Source of the DNA: Pseudomonas abietaniphila
GTDB taxonomy: Bacteria; Pseudomonadota; Gammaproteobacteria; Pseudomonadales; Pseudomonadaceae
Assembly (NCBI RefSeq): GCF_039697315.1
Contig: NZ_CP155619.1
Span: forward strand, 6,448,001 to 6,512,000
Reading direction: 5' to 3'
Length of the DNA: 64,000 nucleotides
A model generated the notes under the pieces. The model was not told the DNA's origin, ran no database searches, and saw nothing but the letters and a program-made list of their open reading frames with translations. A program made the translations under genes and the position numbers. Shown here one piece after another: positions 43,005-51,745 of the stretch (positions are counted from its first letter, which is position 1; the number at the start of each line of letters is the position of its first letter).

Positions 43005-43733
43005 TTAAATCTCGATCAAAAATTCCAGATCGAAACCAGTACTTTGACCCGGGTAGCCGCGTGGATTGGAAACCACTCGGCATCCATTCTTGAAGAAATC
43101 CGCTGCGACGTGGGTGTGTCCGCAGACCCAAAGATCAGCCTTGCCCACAAGCTCTGGCCAGTCATTCGCATAGGCTGCGATCAGGTGTGCGGGAAGATCA
43201 TTACCCACGTGATCCAACGCCGGCGCATGGTGCGTAACTACAACGGTTTTGCCGTCGAAGGACTTGGCCAGTTCTTCAGAAAGCCAGCTATAGGCTGCCT
43301 TTGATTTAGCGATCAAGTCATCGGGACGAAGGCGTCGGTAACTCACATCTGTTCTGATGACGGTGAAGTCGTTCATCCATTCCCAAGCGATGCGTTTCGC
43401 CGCTGCGACATCTCCAGTCGACGAGTAATCTGTCCACGCTGTAGTGACCAAAAACCTAGTTTGGTTGAGGATCAAGGCCTCGTTTTCGAGGACGTGAACA
43501 TGTGGCGCTGCGGCTTCCCTCATTTTTTGAAGCGTGCGATCAATGTGGCCGCCGTAGTACTCATGGTTTCCGCAGACGTAGATCACCGGGCACCGGAACA
43601 CCTCGTTCGCCCATTTCACGCCGCGCGTTTTGATATCAATGTCGCCAGCGAGGATAACTACGTCCGCGCCGCTTGAGGCGGGCTCGAACCGATCGAACTC
43701 TATGTGCAGGTCTGAGTACACTTGAAGCTTCAT
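43005..43733 (-). CDS. Calcineurin-like metallophosphoesterase
   Basis: A 242-aa protein with the complete metallophosphoesterase signature: YSDLHIEF (D, H), LAGDID, CGNHEYY, VVTHHAP and CGHTH. ATG 43733 starts with MKLQVYSDLH, which fits the family; the upstream frame to 43766 lies in the preceding gene. It overlaps the 159-aa gene by four bases (ATGA), so the two are coupled. Substrate cannot be predicted (nucleotides or phosphoesters). Confidence 0.85.
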   Translation of the reverse strand: MKLQVYSDLHIEFDRFEPASSGADVVILAGDIDIKTRGVKWANEVFRCPVIYVCGNHEYYGGHIDRTLQKMREAAAPHVHVLENEALILNQTRFLVTTAWTDYSSTGDVAAAKRIAWEWMNDFTVIRTDVSYRRLRPDDLIAKSKAAYSWLSEELAKSFDGKTVVVTHHAPALDHVGNDLPAHLIAAYANDWPELVGKADLWVCGHTHVAADFFKNGCRVVSNPRGYPGQSTGFDLEFLIEI

Positions 43734-44209
43734 GGGAATGGCCGTGCTGTGCCGTGCTCCGAGCATTCCTGAACAGGTTGCTCCATTTCCTCATAGATCG
43801 TTCGTATATTGGTAAGTGAGTCAGCTACGAGACCCTCTTGAGCACTGCTGTAAACAGCTCCACCTGCCACCTTATGCAGCATCACGCACTCGCCTTTTTG
43901 GTCGTATCCGACGACCAGACTGAGCAGCTTCTCCATACGCTCTGAAGATCCCCCGTTCAACCAAGGGGCAGTCACGACCTGGATCTCTTCAACCGAGCAG
44001 GTTGGACTCTGCTGAGCCAGTAGGTCGGACAGCAAGGAGGCGTCTGTTGGCATAAATTTTTTTGTGCGGCGCCTGGTTCCTTCGCAGACCCGGAGGATGA
44101 CGTGATACCAAGGATCCATTGATTCCCGCTCGACCATTCGCCATGCGGCTCGCCCTTCCCCCAAAAGCCCTGGAAAACGTACTGAGCAAGATTCATCGGA
44201 GATAAACAT
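43730..44209 (-). CDS. Hypothetical protein coupled to metallophosphoesterase
   Basis: A 159-aa protein without recognised domain. The first gene of a two-gene operon whose stop overlaps the phosphoesterase start. It has a beta-rich centre (EEIQVVTAPWLNGG, LLSLVVGYDQKGECVMLH) and a helical C-terminus. Role inferred only from coupling. Confidence 0.5.
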   Translation of the reverse strand: MFISDESCSVRFPGLLGEGRAAWRMVERESMDPWYHVILRVCEGTRRRTKKFMPTDASLLSDLLAQQSPTCSVEEIQVVTAPWLNGGSSERMEKLLSLVVGYDQKGECVMLHKVAGGAVYSSAQEGLVADSLTNIRTIYEEMEQPVQECSEHGTARPFP

Positions 44210-44512
44210 GTTTTAGATACTCACCTGTGGTGCATGCATGTGCGGTAACCCTATTGAATTTGTGCTTCCTTGCTCTTGTAGCGAGGGGGAATTGCTTCGC
44301 CCCATTGGATTCCATCGCGTCAATACATCGAATACGTTTACGATTCTTGCGAGCTCGATTATCTCGATATAGAGCTCCCTAGGACGCTTGAAAGCAGATG
44401 ACGCGGTCAGCTCCCAAAGCCTAACAACCGACGCCGTCCAAGATAATAACACCAATCGACGTTTATCTAAACACTCTGAGTGTGGCCCTATCCTCGCTTT
44501 TTAGGGACAATC
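44210..44512. other. Intergenic region before XRE regulator
   Basis: About 300 bases between divergent genes. A leftward 80-codon frame is present without similarity. Near 44277, GCGAGGGGGAATTGCTTCGCCCC can form an imperfect stem, resembling Pseudomonas REP-type sequence, but I would not call it one. Confidence 0.4.
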
Positions 44513-44980
44513 ATGTCGCTCAAGAAAGAGATTGCCGCAACGATCCGGGTTACCCGGTCGGTGCGCGGGCTGACTTACGAAGACTTGGCGTCTGTCACCG
44601 CGCGCACGAACATCAGTGCGCTCGAACGTGGGAAGATCAACATCACCGTTGATAAATTGATCGAGCTATCCACGCCTCTGAAGCTTGACCCTGTGGCCCT
44701 TCTAGCCATTAGCATTTCCCTGAGCAATGGCGAGACGCCCGAAGCGGCTTTGGAACGAGCCCGTGTCGAGCTAGACAGGTTCCGATCAGAAGGAGGATTG
44801 GATCTTCTTGCAACACAGATCGTTGACGACACGCTTGTGCAGCGCTCTCGAGGAAAGCCGGAAGGCTCCAGAAATGCTCAGGCTATTAGGGAGCTCAAGG
44901 AGGCAGGGTTTAGCCGAAAAGACGTTATGGAAAAGCTCGGCCTTTCCAGGTCTACGGTGTATGGGCATTGGAACGCTTAG
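44513..44980 (+). CDS. XRE-family regulator with C-terminal Hin-like HTH
   Basis: A 155-aa protein starting at ATG 44513. The N-terminal 65 residues form a cro/C1-type helix-turn-helix (LTYEDLASVT, NISALERGKINITVDKL). The C-terminal 35 residues, AIRELKEAGFSRKDVMEKLG then SRSTVYGHW, form a second resolvase-like HTH. Two HTH units suggest a DNA-binding regulator, perhaps of the adjacent genes or element. It is next to the IS5 remnant. Confidence 0.75.
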   Translation: MSLKKEIAATIRVTRSVRGLTYEDLASVTARTNISALERGKINITVDKLIELSTPLKLDPVALLAISISLSNGETPEAALERARVELDRFRSEGGLDLLATQIVDDTLVQRSRGKPEGSRNAQAIRELKEAGFSRKDVMEKLGLSRSTVYGHWNA

Positions 44981-45050
44981 AAAGGAACCTACCCGCATAC
45001 CTCTTTTCCAGGGGTATGCCATAGGACGCAGGATGTCAGTCATATCAAGC

Positions 45051-45199
45051 CTAGGTTTTGCACGAAAAGCGATGTCGCAAATAGCGCATGACACCAGCCA
45101 ATGAAACTATCGCGACAAAGCGTTTCGCGAGCTTGTCGAAGCGGGTGACGATTCGACAGTTCTTCTTGAATCACCCAAACGACTCGATCGCAACTCGCA
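45051..45199 (-). pseudogene. IS5-family transposase C-terminal remnant
   Basis: Leftward, the segment FKKNCRIVTRFDKLAKRF followed by VAIVSLAGVMRYLRHRF and a stop matches the end of IS5-family DDE transposases (R-I-x-T-R-x-D-K-L-A-x-x-F...). It is preceded by an in-frame TGA, with the upstream I-E-S-F-G part readable in another frame. So only a frameshifted C-terminus remains. It lies at the left side of the tni module. The space to 45362 holds no intact gene. Confidence 0.65.
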
Positions 45200-45362
45200 A
45201 TGACGCCCCCCGAGGCGCACTTGGATCGCTCGCGAGATTAGTTCGCTGAGTTGCATATCGAGGATGGATTGGTAATGCGCAGCCAAATTCCTGATGCGGG
45301 CCAATTTTAGAGATCGCGACGCAAACCTGGAGTATTTCAATTAGTTGTCGCAATCATTGAGC

Positions 45363-45632
45363 TCAAGGATTTAAGTCCTCGTACAATGTAGTTACCACTC
45401 GCTCGTTAATGGTTGCTGGTTCGCATGCCCCCCCTTCTCGTATGCCTTCACCATCGACATCAGCATTTTGCAGTTCGCGGTGAGCGTGGTTGTAATTGAC
45501 GAATCCGGATATTCTAGCTGCAATGTTCAATGCTTCGCCATGAGTAACGTTTTGCTCTCGCTTTATCGCTTTTGCTTTCCTCTTGATGCCATTGATGGAA
45601 AAAGCAGGACTAGAGATAGAATAATTAGCCAT
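45363..45632 (-). CDS. Small protein at end of tni operon
   Basis: An 89-aa protein following the 196-aa gene by 39 bases in the same direction, thus probably the last gene of the tni transcription unit. The N-terminal 50 residues (INGIKRKAKAIKREQNV, THGEALNIAARISGF) resemble a short helical motif found at the N-termini of some DUF5623-type small proteins. Function unknown. A rightward frame overlapping it (45468-45842) is less credible. Confidence 0.5.
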   Translation of the reverse strand: MANYSISSPAFSINGIKRKAKAIKREQNVTHGEALNIAARISGFVNYNHAHRELQNADVDGEGIREGGACEPATINERVVTTLYEDLNP

Positions 45633-45671
45633 ATGGTAGATTCTCTAAAAAATGAATGTCACTGGATAGGA

Positions 45672-46262
45672 TTACAGTGCACGGGTACCAAAAACATCCG
45701 GATTTCTATCCAGCAGTGCATTGAAGCGCTGCACTGCCAAATCGACTATGTCGTTCACGACATCTGGCGCGATTACAGTCGGCTTGAAGATTCGACAGAT
45801 TACGTTTTGTGGCCAGTCATAAATACAATGAATCACAAATGACTCAAGCATCTTAAAATTTAGTAGATTCAAGCGCGGCACTCTACTTCTAACAATCAAT
45901 TTAGATGAAGGTAAAAACGCTACGTTTGCATCCTTGTCATTTATGTTCTTATTAAGCTCTGGCATGAAACACTTGCTTGCCTTGAGGTTGTTAGATCGAA
46001 GGAGCTTTATTGTCTCCAAGGGGGGCAAATGTTTATCGGGAACACACCAAATCCCGTGCTTAACAAAATTAAGATCATCTATGGTTTCTGTTGCTGTCGC
46101 ATCGTAACCGAGCGCATAGTGGAGAATACGACCAGTTACACTGTCAATAGCAAAAAATACAAAGCAGCTTTTCCGCCTTCCTGTCTGGATGTCGAGAACC
46201 TGGAATTTTGGTGTAAAACAACACGGTGATATATAGCGAAGTTTACGATCTATTTTTAACAC
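45672..46262 (-). CDS. Unknown 196-aa protein of the tni operon
   Basis: A 196-aa protein overlapping tniQ by seven bases. I do not recognise a family. Its first 90 residues (VLDIQTGRRKS, FFAIDSVTGRILHYALG, GIWCVPDKHLPP) have strand-strand-strand-helix order and an Asp placement reminiscent of an RNase H/integrase fold as found in TniA, but no DDE triad is evident, so this is only a hypothesis. The tight overlap argues that it takes part in transposition or target choice. Confidence 0.55.
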   Translation of the reverse strand: MLKIDRKLRYISPCCFTPKFQVLDIQTGRRKSCFVFFAIDSVTGRILHYALGYDATATETIDDLNFVKHGIWCVPDKHLPPLETIKLLRSNNLKASKCFMPELNKNINDKDANVAFLPSSKLIVRSRVPRLNLLNFKMLESFVIHCIYDWPQNVICRIFKPTVIAPDVVNDIVDLAVQRFNALLDRNPDVFGTRAL

Positions 46263-47329
46263 TCTAGCCCACCTTTAAGCATGCTCACAGATAGATCTTT
46301 CGTACTAAATAGTTTCAGCATGGACTTTGCTTGAGATGCTCCGACGTTCCTATTAAGGTTTACCCAAATCAGCTCAGGAGATGTAGGTAGAAAATTGCAG
46401 TGGGCAATACGCGCTCGCTCGGCTTCCGCATCGTTGATCCAATCTAACATGAGACCAATGAGATAAAACGACCGCCCCCGCGCGGCGGATGTCGAGCGAC
46501 GAACGGTATGATAAAAATCCATTATATTGTTAAATCTATTTATACGCCCCTCATCAAACCCCTGAACAGTAATATCCTTCGTGTCGTCGAAACAAAACCT
46601 CAAGCTTGGCAAAAATGTTATGCGCATTAAGGTTGTTACGAATGACATCATATCATGGCGCACATCAGAGTCCTTACATTCCTTTAATAGCTTCTGCAGA
46701 CGCTTTTGCACACGCAAGCCTAGAGCCAGCACATGTCGATTCTCCTCGTCGATGCGCTCTTGTCGAAGCTGCTCTCTATGCTGCTCCCAGTGTTGCTGAA
46801 ACAATTTGCGGCCGAAATCTATTCGCTCAAACAAAAGGTCGTTTCCATCTCGAAGTAAACTGCAATGGCGTATGCAATATGGTTGCAACAGAAATCTCCA
46901 GCACTTTAGATATATAGGAAATCCTGTAGTAGCTATCGCCTCTTCCATGCACCTGTAACAATAGCCACGTCTGTAAGCAACTGGGATTATCGGGACATCA
47001 GGAGCTGCGAACACACGCTTTAACCAACTTTTTGATAAAGCATATGCGTTAACGAAAGCCTGGATTTCCTCACCATCAAAGCATAAATCTAAATCGTCAC
47101 ACGGTTTATGGGTGAAAGAACTGGAAGGTAGATAAGGCGTCTTTAACGCGTTAAGTTTCTCATCTCGCTCGTGCTGCCCGTGAATAGTCAGCTTATCGTA
47201 GAATTTTGAGTTGCTCAGTGCATGTAATGCTGGTTGGGGTACCAGCTCTCGTACACGAAACATCCATGAAGACAGCGCCTCACCTGGGTATGGTTTAGGA
47301 ATAACAGATTTGGAGTAGCTCAAGCTCAT
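46256..47329 (-). CDS. tniQ: TniQ-family target-selection protein
   Basis: A 357-aa TniQ/TnsD-like protein. The N-terminus has the family signature P-x-P-x-P-G-E-A-L-S-S-W-x-x-R (here PKPYPGEALSSWMFR), and zinc-finger-like CYRCMEEA, W-R, and PYCIRHC motifs occur near residues 140-175. TniQ proteins direct transposition to a target site. Its start lies 35 bases inside the upstream AAA gene, and its end overlaps the 196-aa gene, implying coupled translation. It is close in size to Tn5053 TniQ (about 400 aa). Confidence 0.8.
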   Translation of the reverse strand: MSLSYSKSVIPKPYPGEALSSWMFRVRELVPQPALHALSNSKFYDKLTIHGQHERDEKLNALKTPYLPSSSFTHKPCDDLDLCFDGEEIQAFVNAYALSKSWLKRVFAAPDVPIIPVAYRRGYCYRCMEEAIATTGFPIYLKCWRFLLQPYCIRHCSLLRDGNDLLFERIDFGRKLFQQHWEQHREQLRQERIDEENRHVLALGLRVQKRLQKLLKECKDSDVRHDMMSFVTTLMRITFLPSLRFCFDDTKDITVQGFDEGRINRFNNIMDFYHTVRRSTSAARGRSFYLIGLMLDWINDAEAERARIAHCNFLPTSPELIWVNLNRNVGASQAKSMLKLFSTKDLSVSMLKGGLEC

Positions 47330-48113
47330 AGTCTTTCAACGTCCATTTTTCGCGCTCAGGTACAATAACCCCGGCGCTGCGGAGAAGGTTTTCTACATAG
47401 CAAATACGCAATATTGTCTGGGCTAGATGAAGTCGCATTCCGCAATCGACTGCCGTCTGCTCCCAGTTTGACGGAGCCGGAGTTTTCATGTTCACTCGTT
47501 GATTACAGAACTCCCATACACGACTAGCTACGCTATTGAAATCACTAAAATTTAGGTGATCCGCAAGATCGTAGGATTGCCAGCTGGCTAGGCGATGCTT
47601 ATGGAAGTTACGAATAAGTCTAGTATTACGTGTGGAAAAAATTACAGAAAGAGCATGCGCTCCTTTCCCTATCGCCTGAAAAAACTTGAATACCTCCGTT
47701 AAATCACGCTCCCGCTCGATATAAATATCCAAATCGTCAATGACTAAAGTTTGCCGCCCCGTAGCTGAAGCAAAGATTGGAAGGTAAGCAGGCATGGCGC
47801 CTGCTTTTTTAGTTCCTTCTAAGTGAAAATCTTCGCAGATATGATCGACAATGTTAGTTTCGCCCACGAAAACATTACCACTGAGCAGCAAAACTTGAGC
47901 GGAATGACACTTCACGACGTGCGATAGCAAAGTCGATATCCCGCATCCTGGCTCTCCCGTAATCATTGTAATCGCGCCCTTTACCCTAGATTGAACAATG
48001 GACTGAAGCTGGTTGTATATCGCGCGATAAGAGGACGTCATATATTGGAAGCCACTTTCGGCTTCCAATACCAATCGCCCCATCTGAAGTGCGCGGCGTT
48101 TGTTTATGCCCAC
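47295..48113 (-). CDS. Second AAA-like protein of tni operon, Walker A lysine lost
   Basis: A 272-aa AAA/TniB-like protein. Walker A reads GEPGCGISTLLS: the invariant Lys is Ile (codon ATA). Walker B is LVIDDLDIY, and an arginine-containing sensor-like FSTRNTR follows. It overlaps tniB by ten bases and tniQ by 35. Tn5053-type modules normally have a single TniB; a second, probably ATP-hydrolysis-deficient paralogue suggests a structural or regulatory subunit linking TniB filaments to TniQ. Family membership is fairly clear; role is inference. Confidence 0.7.
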   Translation of the reverse strand: MGINKRRALQMGRLVLEAESGFQYMTSSYRAIYNQLQSIVQSRVKGAITMITGEPGCGISTLLSHVVKCHSAQVLLLSGNVFVGETNIVDHICEDFHLEGTKKAGAMPAYLPIFASATGRQTLVIDDLDIYIERERDLTEVFKFFQAIGKGAHALSVIFSTRNTRLIRNFHKHRLASWQSYDLADHLNFSDFNSVASRVWEFCNQRVNMKTPAPSNWEQTAVDCGMRLHLAQTILRICYVENLLRSAGVIVPEREKWTLKDYELELLQICYS

Positions 48114-49060
48114 AGTTTCTGCACGTCCACTTCCACTTCGTCCAATCCTTGGAGGCCGTAGCCAAGATCGCTCATGATTTCCTCAATATTCATGATGTGG
48201 TCGAGTGTGATGCGCTCTGTACCGTCAGCGATTGCAGCCCAAGCGGCTGCCTGCAACATCTTTACGATGTTGTCAGTGATTCCCAGCGCCTTCTCCATGA
48301 TAGTTAGCAAAAGCCTTTGATCGCGATAGTCTGTAGGTTTTTTCAGCGGCAGGCGGTGAATATAGCTGAATACAAAATTTCGAAAAGAGTCTCCATTTTT
48401 CCATGATTCCAACTGATGTACTGAATAGCGGCGCGCTAATTGCGGATCTTCTCGCAAATGACGTGCGGCATCAGGGACGCCAAACGCGAATACAGACAAA
48501 CCATAAGTCTCTCCCGATAAATTTTTCATCAGAGACAGGTTTACGCGTCTTTGAAATGGTGACAGCGTGAAAGCGTCATGCACCTCATCGATCACAATAG
48601 CCTTAATGTTCTGTGATTTGATAATGTACTGAAGTTCTGGTGTGATCTTCTTGCTTTGGCGCGCACGACGAGACACGTCAAGTCCCATTTTGTCGAAAAT
48701 CAGCTCTTTGAGATTGTAGCTGTCAGCGTTCTGGTGCATGGTGACGAAGATTATCTTCTGTGAAGACATGGCATTGCGACGCTGTAATGCGGCGATTGCA
48801 CTCGTTTTCCCAAGACCTCCAGCTCCTAAACAAAGCAAACATGGAGCAACAGTCTTACCATTCATTGACATCATTAGATCAATTTTTTTAAAAAGGCGTT
48901 CTGCCGAAGGATGAGGCACCCAAAAATCAAACTGGCACGCTTCTGCCCTTTCAAGATCAGAAAGACCGAATAAATGATGACGGCTTGAATGCACGTGTTG
49001 GTACTGACCTGCTTTTTTCTGTTCAGCTTGATCTACAGTTATTTGTTCGTACTGACTCAC
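48104..49060 (-). CDS. tniB: TniB-like AAA+ transposition ATPase
   Basis: A 318-aa TniB protein. Walker A GAGGLGKTSA is intact (about residue 84), Walker B is AIVIDEVHDAF, and sensor-like FAFGVPDAA follows. The N-terminus has the TniB-type FDFWVPHPSAERLF segment. TniB/TnsC-type ATPases form filaments on target DNA and activate the transposase. Separated from tniA by a 201-base gap containing a small hairpin (CGAAATC-CAGTAA-GATTTCG), overlapping the next gene. Confidence 0.85.
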   Translation of the reverse strand: MSQYEQITVDQAEQKKAGQYQHVHSSRHHLFGLSDLERAEACQFDFWVPHPSAERLFKKIDLMMSMNGKTVAPCLLCLGAGGLGKTSAIAALQRRNAMSSQKIIFVTMHQNADSYNLKELIFDKMGLDVSRRARQSKKITPELQYIIKSQNIKAIVIDEVHDAFTLSPFQRRVNLSLMKNLSGETYGLSVFAFGVPDAARHLREDPQLARRYSVHQLESWKNGDSFRNFVFSYIHRLPLKKPTDYRDQRLLLTIMEKALGITDNIVKMLQAAAWAAIADGTERITLDHIMNIEEIMSDLGYGLQGLDEVEVDVQKLWA

Positions 49061-49261
49061 AGTTACTCATCCTATTTACATTTTTATTGATCTAACTCTA
49101 CTCGGCTACGCTCTGATAAGGTTGTTGAAATCCGAGCGAGACCGCGAAATCCAGTAAGATTTCGGAAAAATAGTTAGCGTTCATAAACATCAGCAATAAC
49201 TCTAAAAACCAAAGTGATAGCCTATGCCAGAATAATTATTTTTTACCAACCCCAAATGCGA

Positions 49262-51124
49262 TTAATAAATCAAAGGAGCTTGATCATAGTTAATCTCGTT
49301 CGTTGCATGCCAATCCTCCCGCATAACAAACGAATCAGAATTTTGTGCGCGAGTGGTTTTGCTCGTGGTATGTTTATTACTTTTACTGTGGCGTGTAGTT
49401 TTAACAGCATGTTCTGCTGTGCGTTTTGGGGCTGGTCGAGCACTGAGGTGTACTGCCTGGTCAATCAACTCGTTTGCATCTGACTCTTCAGGTTTAACAG
49501 CAGTGGCCTTAGAGTGTTTTTTGTAATCTTTTACTGCTGCTTCCTGCGCTTTGCCTTTTTTACTTTTGGCAGTTAGTCTAGTCTCCTCCTTCTCAATAAT
49601 TTGGCCTAACGCAACTGAAGCCGTTCCGTCCTTAGTTAGCGTGCCATCCCTCTCCCCCTTCTGCTGACGCTGCGCACGATAAATTTCATAATTAGAACTC
49701 CGATTGAACGGGTTTCGATAACACGGAATCTTCACATACTTTCCGTCACCATCAAGGTCGGCCATGATGAAACTTACGTCATAGGGGTCATATTTTATGA
49801 GTACTGAATGTCGAATTTTCTGCTGTAAAATGGGGGCATAATAAAACCGGTTGTGCATTTCTATTCCACCATTTCGAATCACCTTAATTTTTTCTGGATA
49901 GAGTACGTACCTAAAATTTTCATGTCTCGCCTCCTCAATTTGCTTTGGTGGTGCGTGTTGTGCATAGTATTTTTTCCACTTGTCAGCCGGACTCATCCTA
50001 ATACCGCTGTGCTTGCGCTCATGATAAGAGTGAATCGCACATACCATGTACTTTCGGAGACCTGGCAGGGTAAATACGGCTTTATCCTCGCTATTTTCAT
50101 CTCCCCGTTGCAGAGTATTGGAATAGGTCGTCCCCCTTAAAAAATGCACTTTTGAATTCATCATCGTTCCGATCAGGCGCTCGATGTGACCACCTTGGTG
50201 CTTCTTGCCCACATCACGATGCTCCATGGTTACCCCAAACGTTTTTAGATTCGCCTTAACTAAATCTGAGCGAAACTCTGATGCATTGTCGGCGTGGATC
50301 ACACTTGGAACGCCATGCATCGGCCAGAGTCTTGGATCCAGCGCTAACGAAGCAAGGAAGTTGGATTTCGGGAGCACGCAATTTTCGATGAGCATCGCTA
50401 CTGATATTGCACTCGGTGGTAGCAAGGTAAGATAAAACCCCAAGACCACTCTAGTATGAATACAGATTGCTAAGCTAATCCAAGGGCGTCCTAGAATAAT
50501 GGTACGATCATCCTCATCGACCACTATGAGATCCATACGTGTATGGTCGATCTGCACCCACTCGAGCGGACGAGTCGTATCTTTGTAGCCAGGGCGGGCC
50601 TCGTAGATATCATCTGCGGTAGCTTTGCCAAGCTTCATCTTGGCCAAAACCGATTTCCCTAACGCTTGAAGTCTTTTGCGCACCAAGTGATAACTAGGCC
50701 GTGGAAGCAGTTGTCCATCTGCAAGAGTGCAGACCTGCTCCCAAACTTTTTCGATTGTTGCTGCTTTACCCTCATAGTGCAGGAGGCTCTCGATGATGAT
50801 TGCCTCCATATTGGGTTCAAACTCTGGCAAACTCGCTTTACGCCCTGGTTTCTTCGATACAACGACTCCAAGATCACCCTTGCTCGCTTGTACTCGCCTC
50901 ACAATCTTATAAAAACCAGACAGCGTAACTCCAAGTGCTTCTGCCGCAGTGAGAGCATTCATCTCTTTAGTTAAGTATGCTTCCACCGTCGGAATTCGTT
51001 CGTTTCCAATCAGCAGTCTCTCGATATCTTTTTGCGAGCTGTTTACATTAAGGAGCGTATTGTCATGCTCCAATCCAATTTTTTTGGATTTAGCGGTCTC
51101 GCTCCTTCTAAATTTTTTTGCCAC
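49262..51124 (-). CDS. tniA: TniA DDE transposase (Mu/Tn7-type rve)
   Basis: A 620-aa transposase. HTH-like N-terminus (LTAAEALGVTLSGFYKIVRR), then the rve catalytic core: first D in WVQIDHTRMDL, second D in VIHADNASEF, E in HQGGHIERLIG. The GRPWISLAI and VLGFYL strands are typical of TniA of Tn5053/Tn402. C-terminal beta-barrel (KIKVIRNGGIEM, VLIKYDPYDVS) is followed by a basic low-complexity tail that may contact TniB. Start is GTG 51124 with AGAGG upstream. The triad is complete, so it is probably active. Confidence 0.9.
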   Translation of the reverse strand: MAKKFRRSETAKSKKIGLEHDNTLLNVNSSQKDIERLLIGNERIPTVEAYLTKEMNALTAAEALGVTLSGFYKIVRRVQASKGDLGVVVSKKPGRKASLPEFEPNMEAIIIESLLHYEGKAATIEKVWEQVCTLADGQLLPRPSYHLVRKRLQALGKSVLAKMKLGKATADDIYEARPGYKDTTRPLEWVQIDHTRMDLIVVDEDDRTIILGRPWISLAICIHTRVVLGFYLTLLPPSAISVAMLIENCVLPKSNFLASLALDPRLWPMHGVPSVIHADNASEFRSDLVKANLKTFGVTMEHRDVGKKHQGGHIERLIGTMMNSKVHFLRGTTYSNTLQRGDENSEDKAVFTLPGLRKYMVCAIHSYHERKHSGIRMSPADKWKKYYAQHAPPKQIEEARHENFRYVLYPEKIKVIRNGGIEMHNRFYYAPILQQKIRHSVLIKYDPYDVSFIMADLDGDGKYVKIPCYRNPFNRSSNYEIYRAQRQQKGERDGTLTKDGTASVALGQIIEKEETRLTAKSKKGKAQEAAVKDYKKHSKATAVKPEESDANELIDQAVHLSARPAPKRTAEHAVKTTRHSKSNKHTTSKTTRAQNSDSFVMREDWHATNEINYDQAPLIY

Positions 51125-51745
51125 TTACATACTGCCTCTTAACGAAAGCTTCTGGGTACGAAGCTTTGATCGTAGATGACTGGCTTTAACTATCACTTCA
51201 TGTTTTTAAAGAGCGGTGTTACCAACAGCCCAGCTAGTCTTACTTCCTGAAACTGCAGGGTCAACAATATTAAAATGACATCATTTTTATTTTTCATTAT
51301 CGAATATTGCACTTCAAAAAATGGAGTTAAACAATAGTGATAAATTGCAGGCATTGATTTATATCGATTTTTTTTGCTTTACCAGCTTGAACAATTAGTA
51401 TAAATTGACAAACTACAAGCAAGCCAAATTGTGTAGCACTCCAATAAGTTTGCTACATGGTTTTTTTTATAAAATCAAAGTCTAAAAAAGCACTCTCATC
51501 CTCAGACTTTTCATGAGTTCAGAGGACGTTTTAGTAGTTCCAGATAGAGTTCAAAGCACTAACCAGCAGACAAGGTGTATGCGGTAAATGAGGACAAAAA
51601 CCTGCTTGTTTTTTGAAATAACTCGGACAAAAACAGATTTTTTGTGTCCGCAATAGGGTTTGCTAACGAAAATACCTATTTAAAACAATGGTTTAGGATT
51701 TTGTCCGCAATTCGCAACGCTCACATCAACGGTGAGGAGTCCGCC
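51125..51745. other. AT-rich region right of tniA
   Basis: About 620 bases, very AT-rich up to about 51600. It contains no gene; it should hold the tniA promoter and the right end of the element. The last 20 bases before 51746 (GGTGAGGAG) belong to the next gene's ribosome binding site. Confidence 0.6.
51592..51711. repeat. Repeated transposase-site-like elements
   Basis: GGACAAAAAC occurs at 51592-51601 and 51625-51634; TGTCCGCAAT occurs at 51645-51654 and 51702-51711. Copies two and three form an inverted repeat, CGGACA...TGTCCG (51624-51650). The core GGACAAAA resembles the Tn7 end, which carries GCGGACAAAATAG. Candidate terminal ACA at 51723-51725. Confidence 0.6.

Larger units (their letters stand above)
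45363..51725 (-). mobile_element. Tn5053/Tn7-like transposition module (tniA, tniB, AAA2, tniQ, two ORFs) and putative right end
   Basis: A contiguous leftward set of transposition genes with AT-rich composition distinct from both sides. It combines a Tn5053-type TniA DDE transposase, TniB ATPase, a second AAA-like protein, TniQ targeting protein, and two small genes. Repeats at 51592-51711 to the right of tniA look like transposase-binding sites. The true left end was not found and may lie outside the window, in which case the defence island is cargo. Confidence 0.75.

Noticed and set aside
45468..45842. Rightward 124-codon frame at the tni operon end
   Set aside because: Overlaps two leftward genes and has no recognisable similarity.
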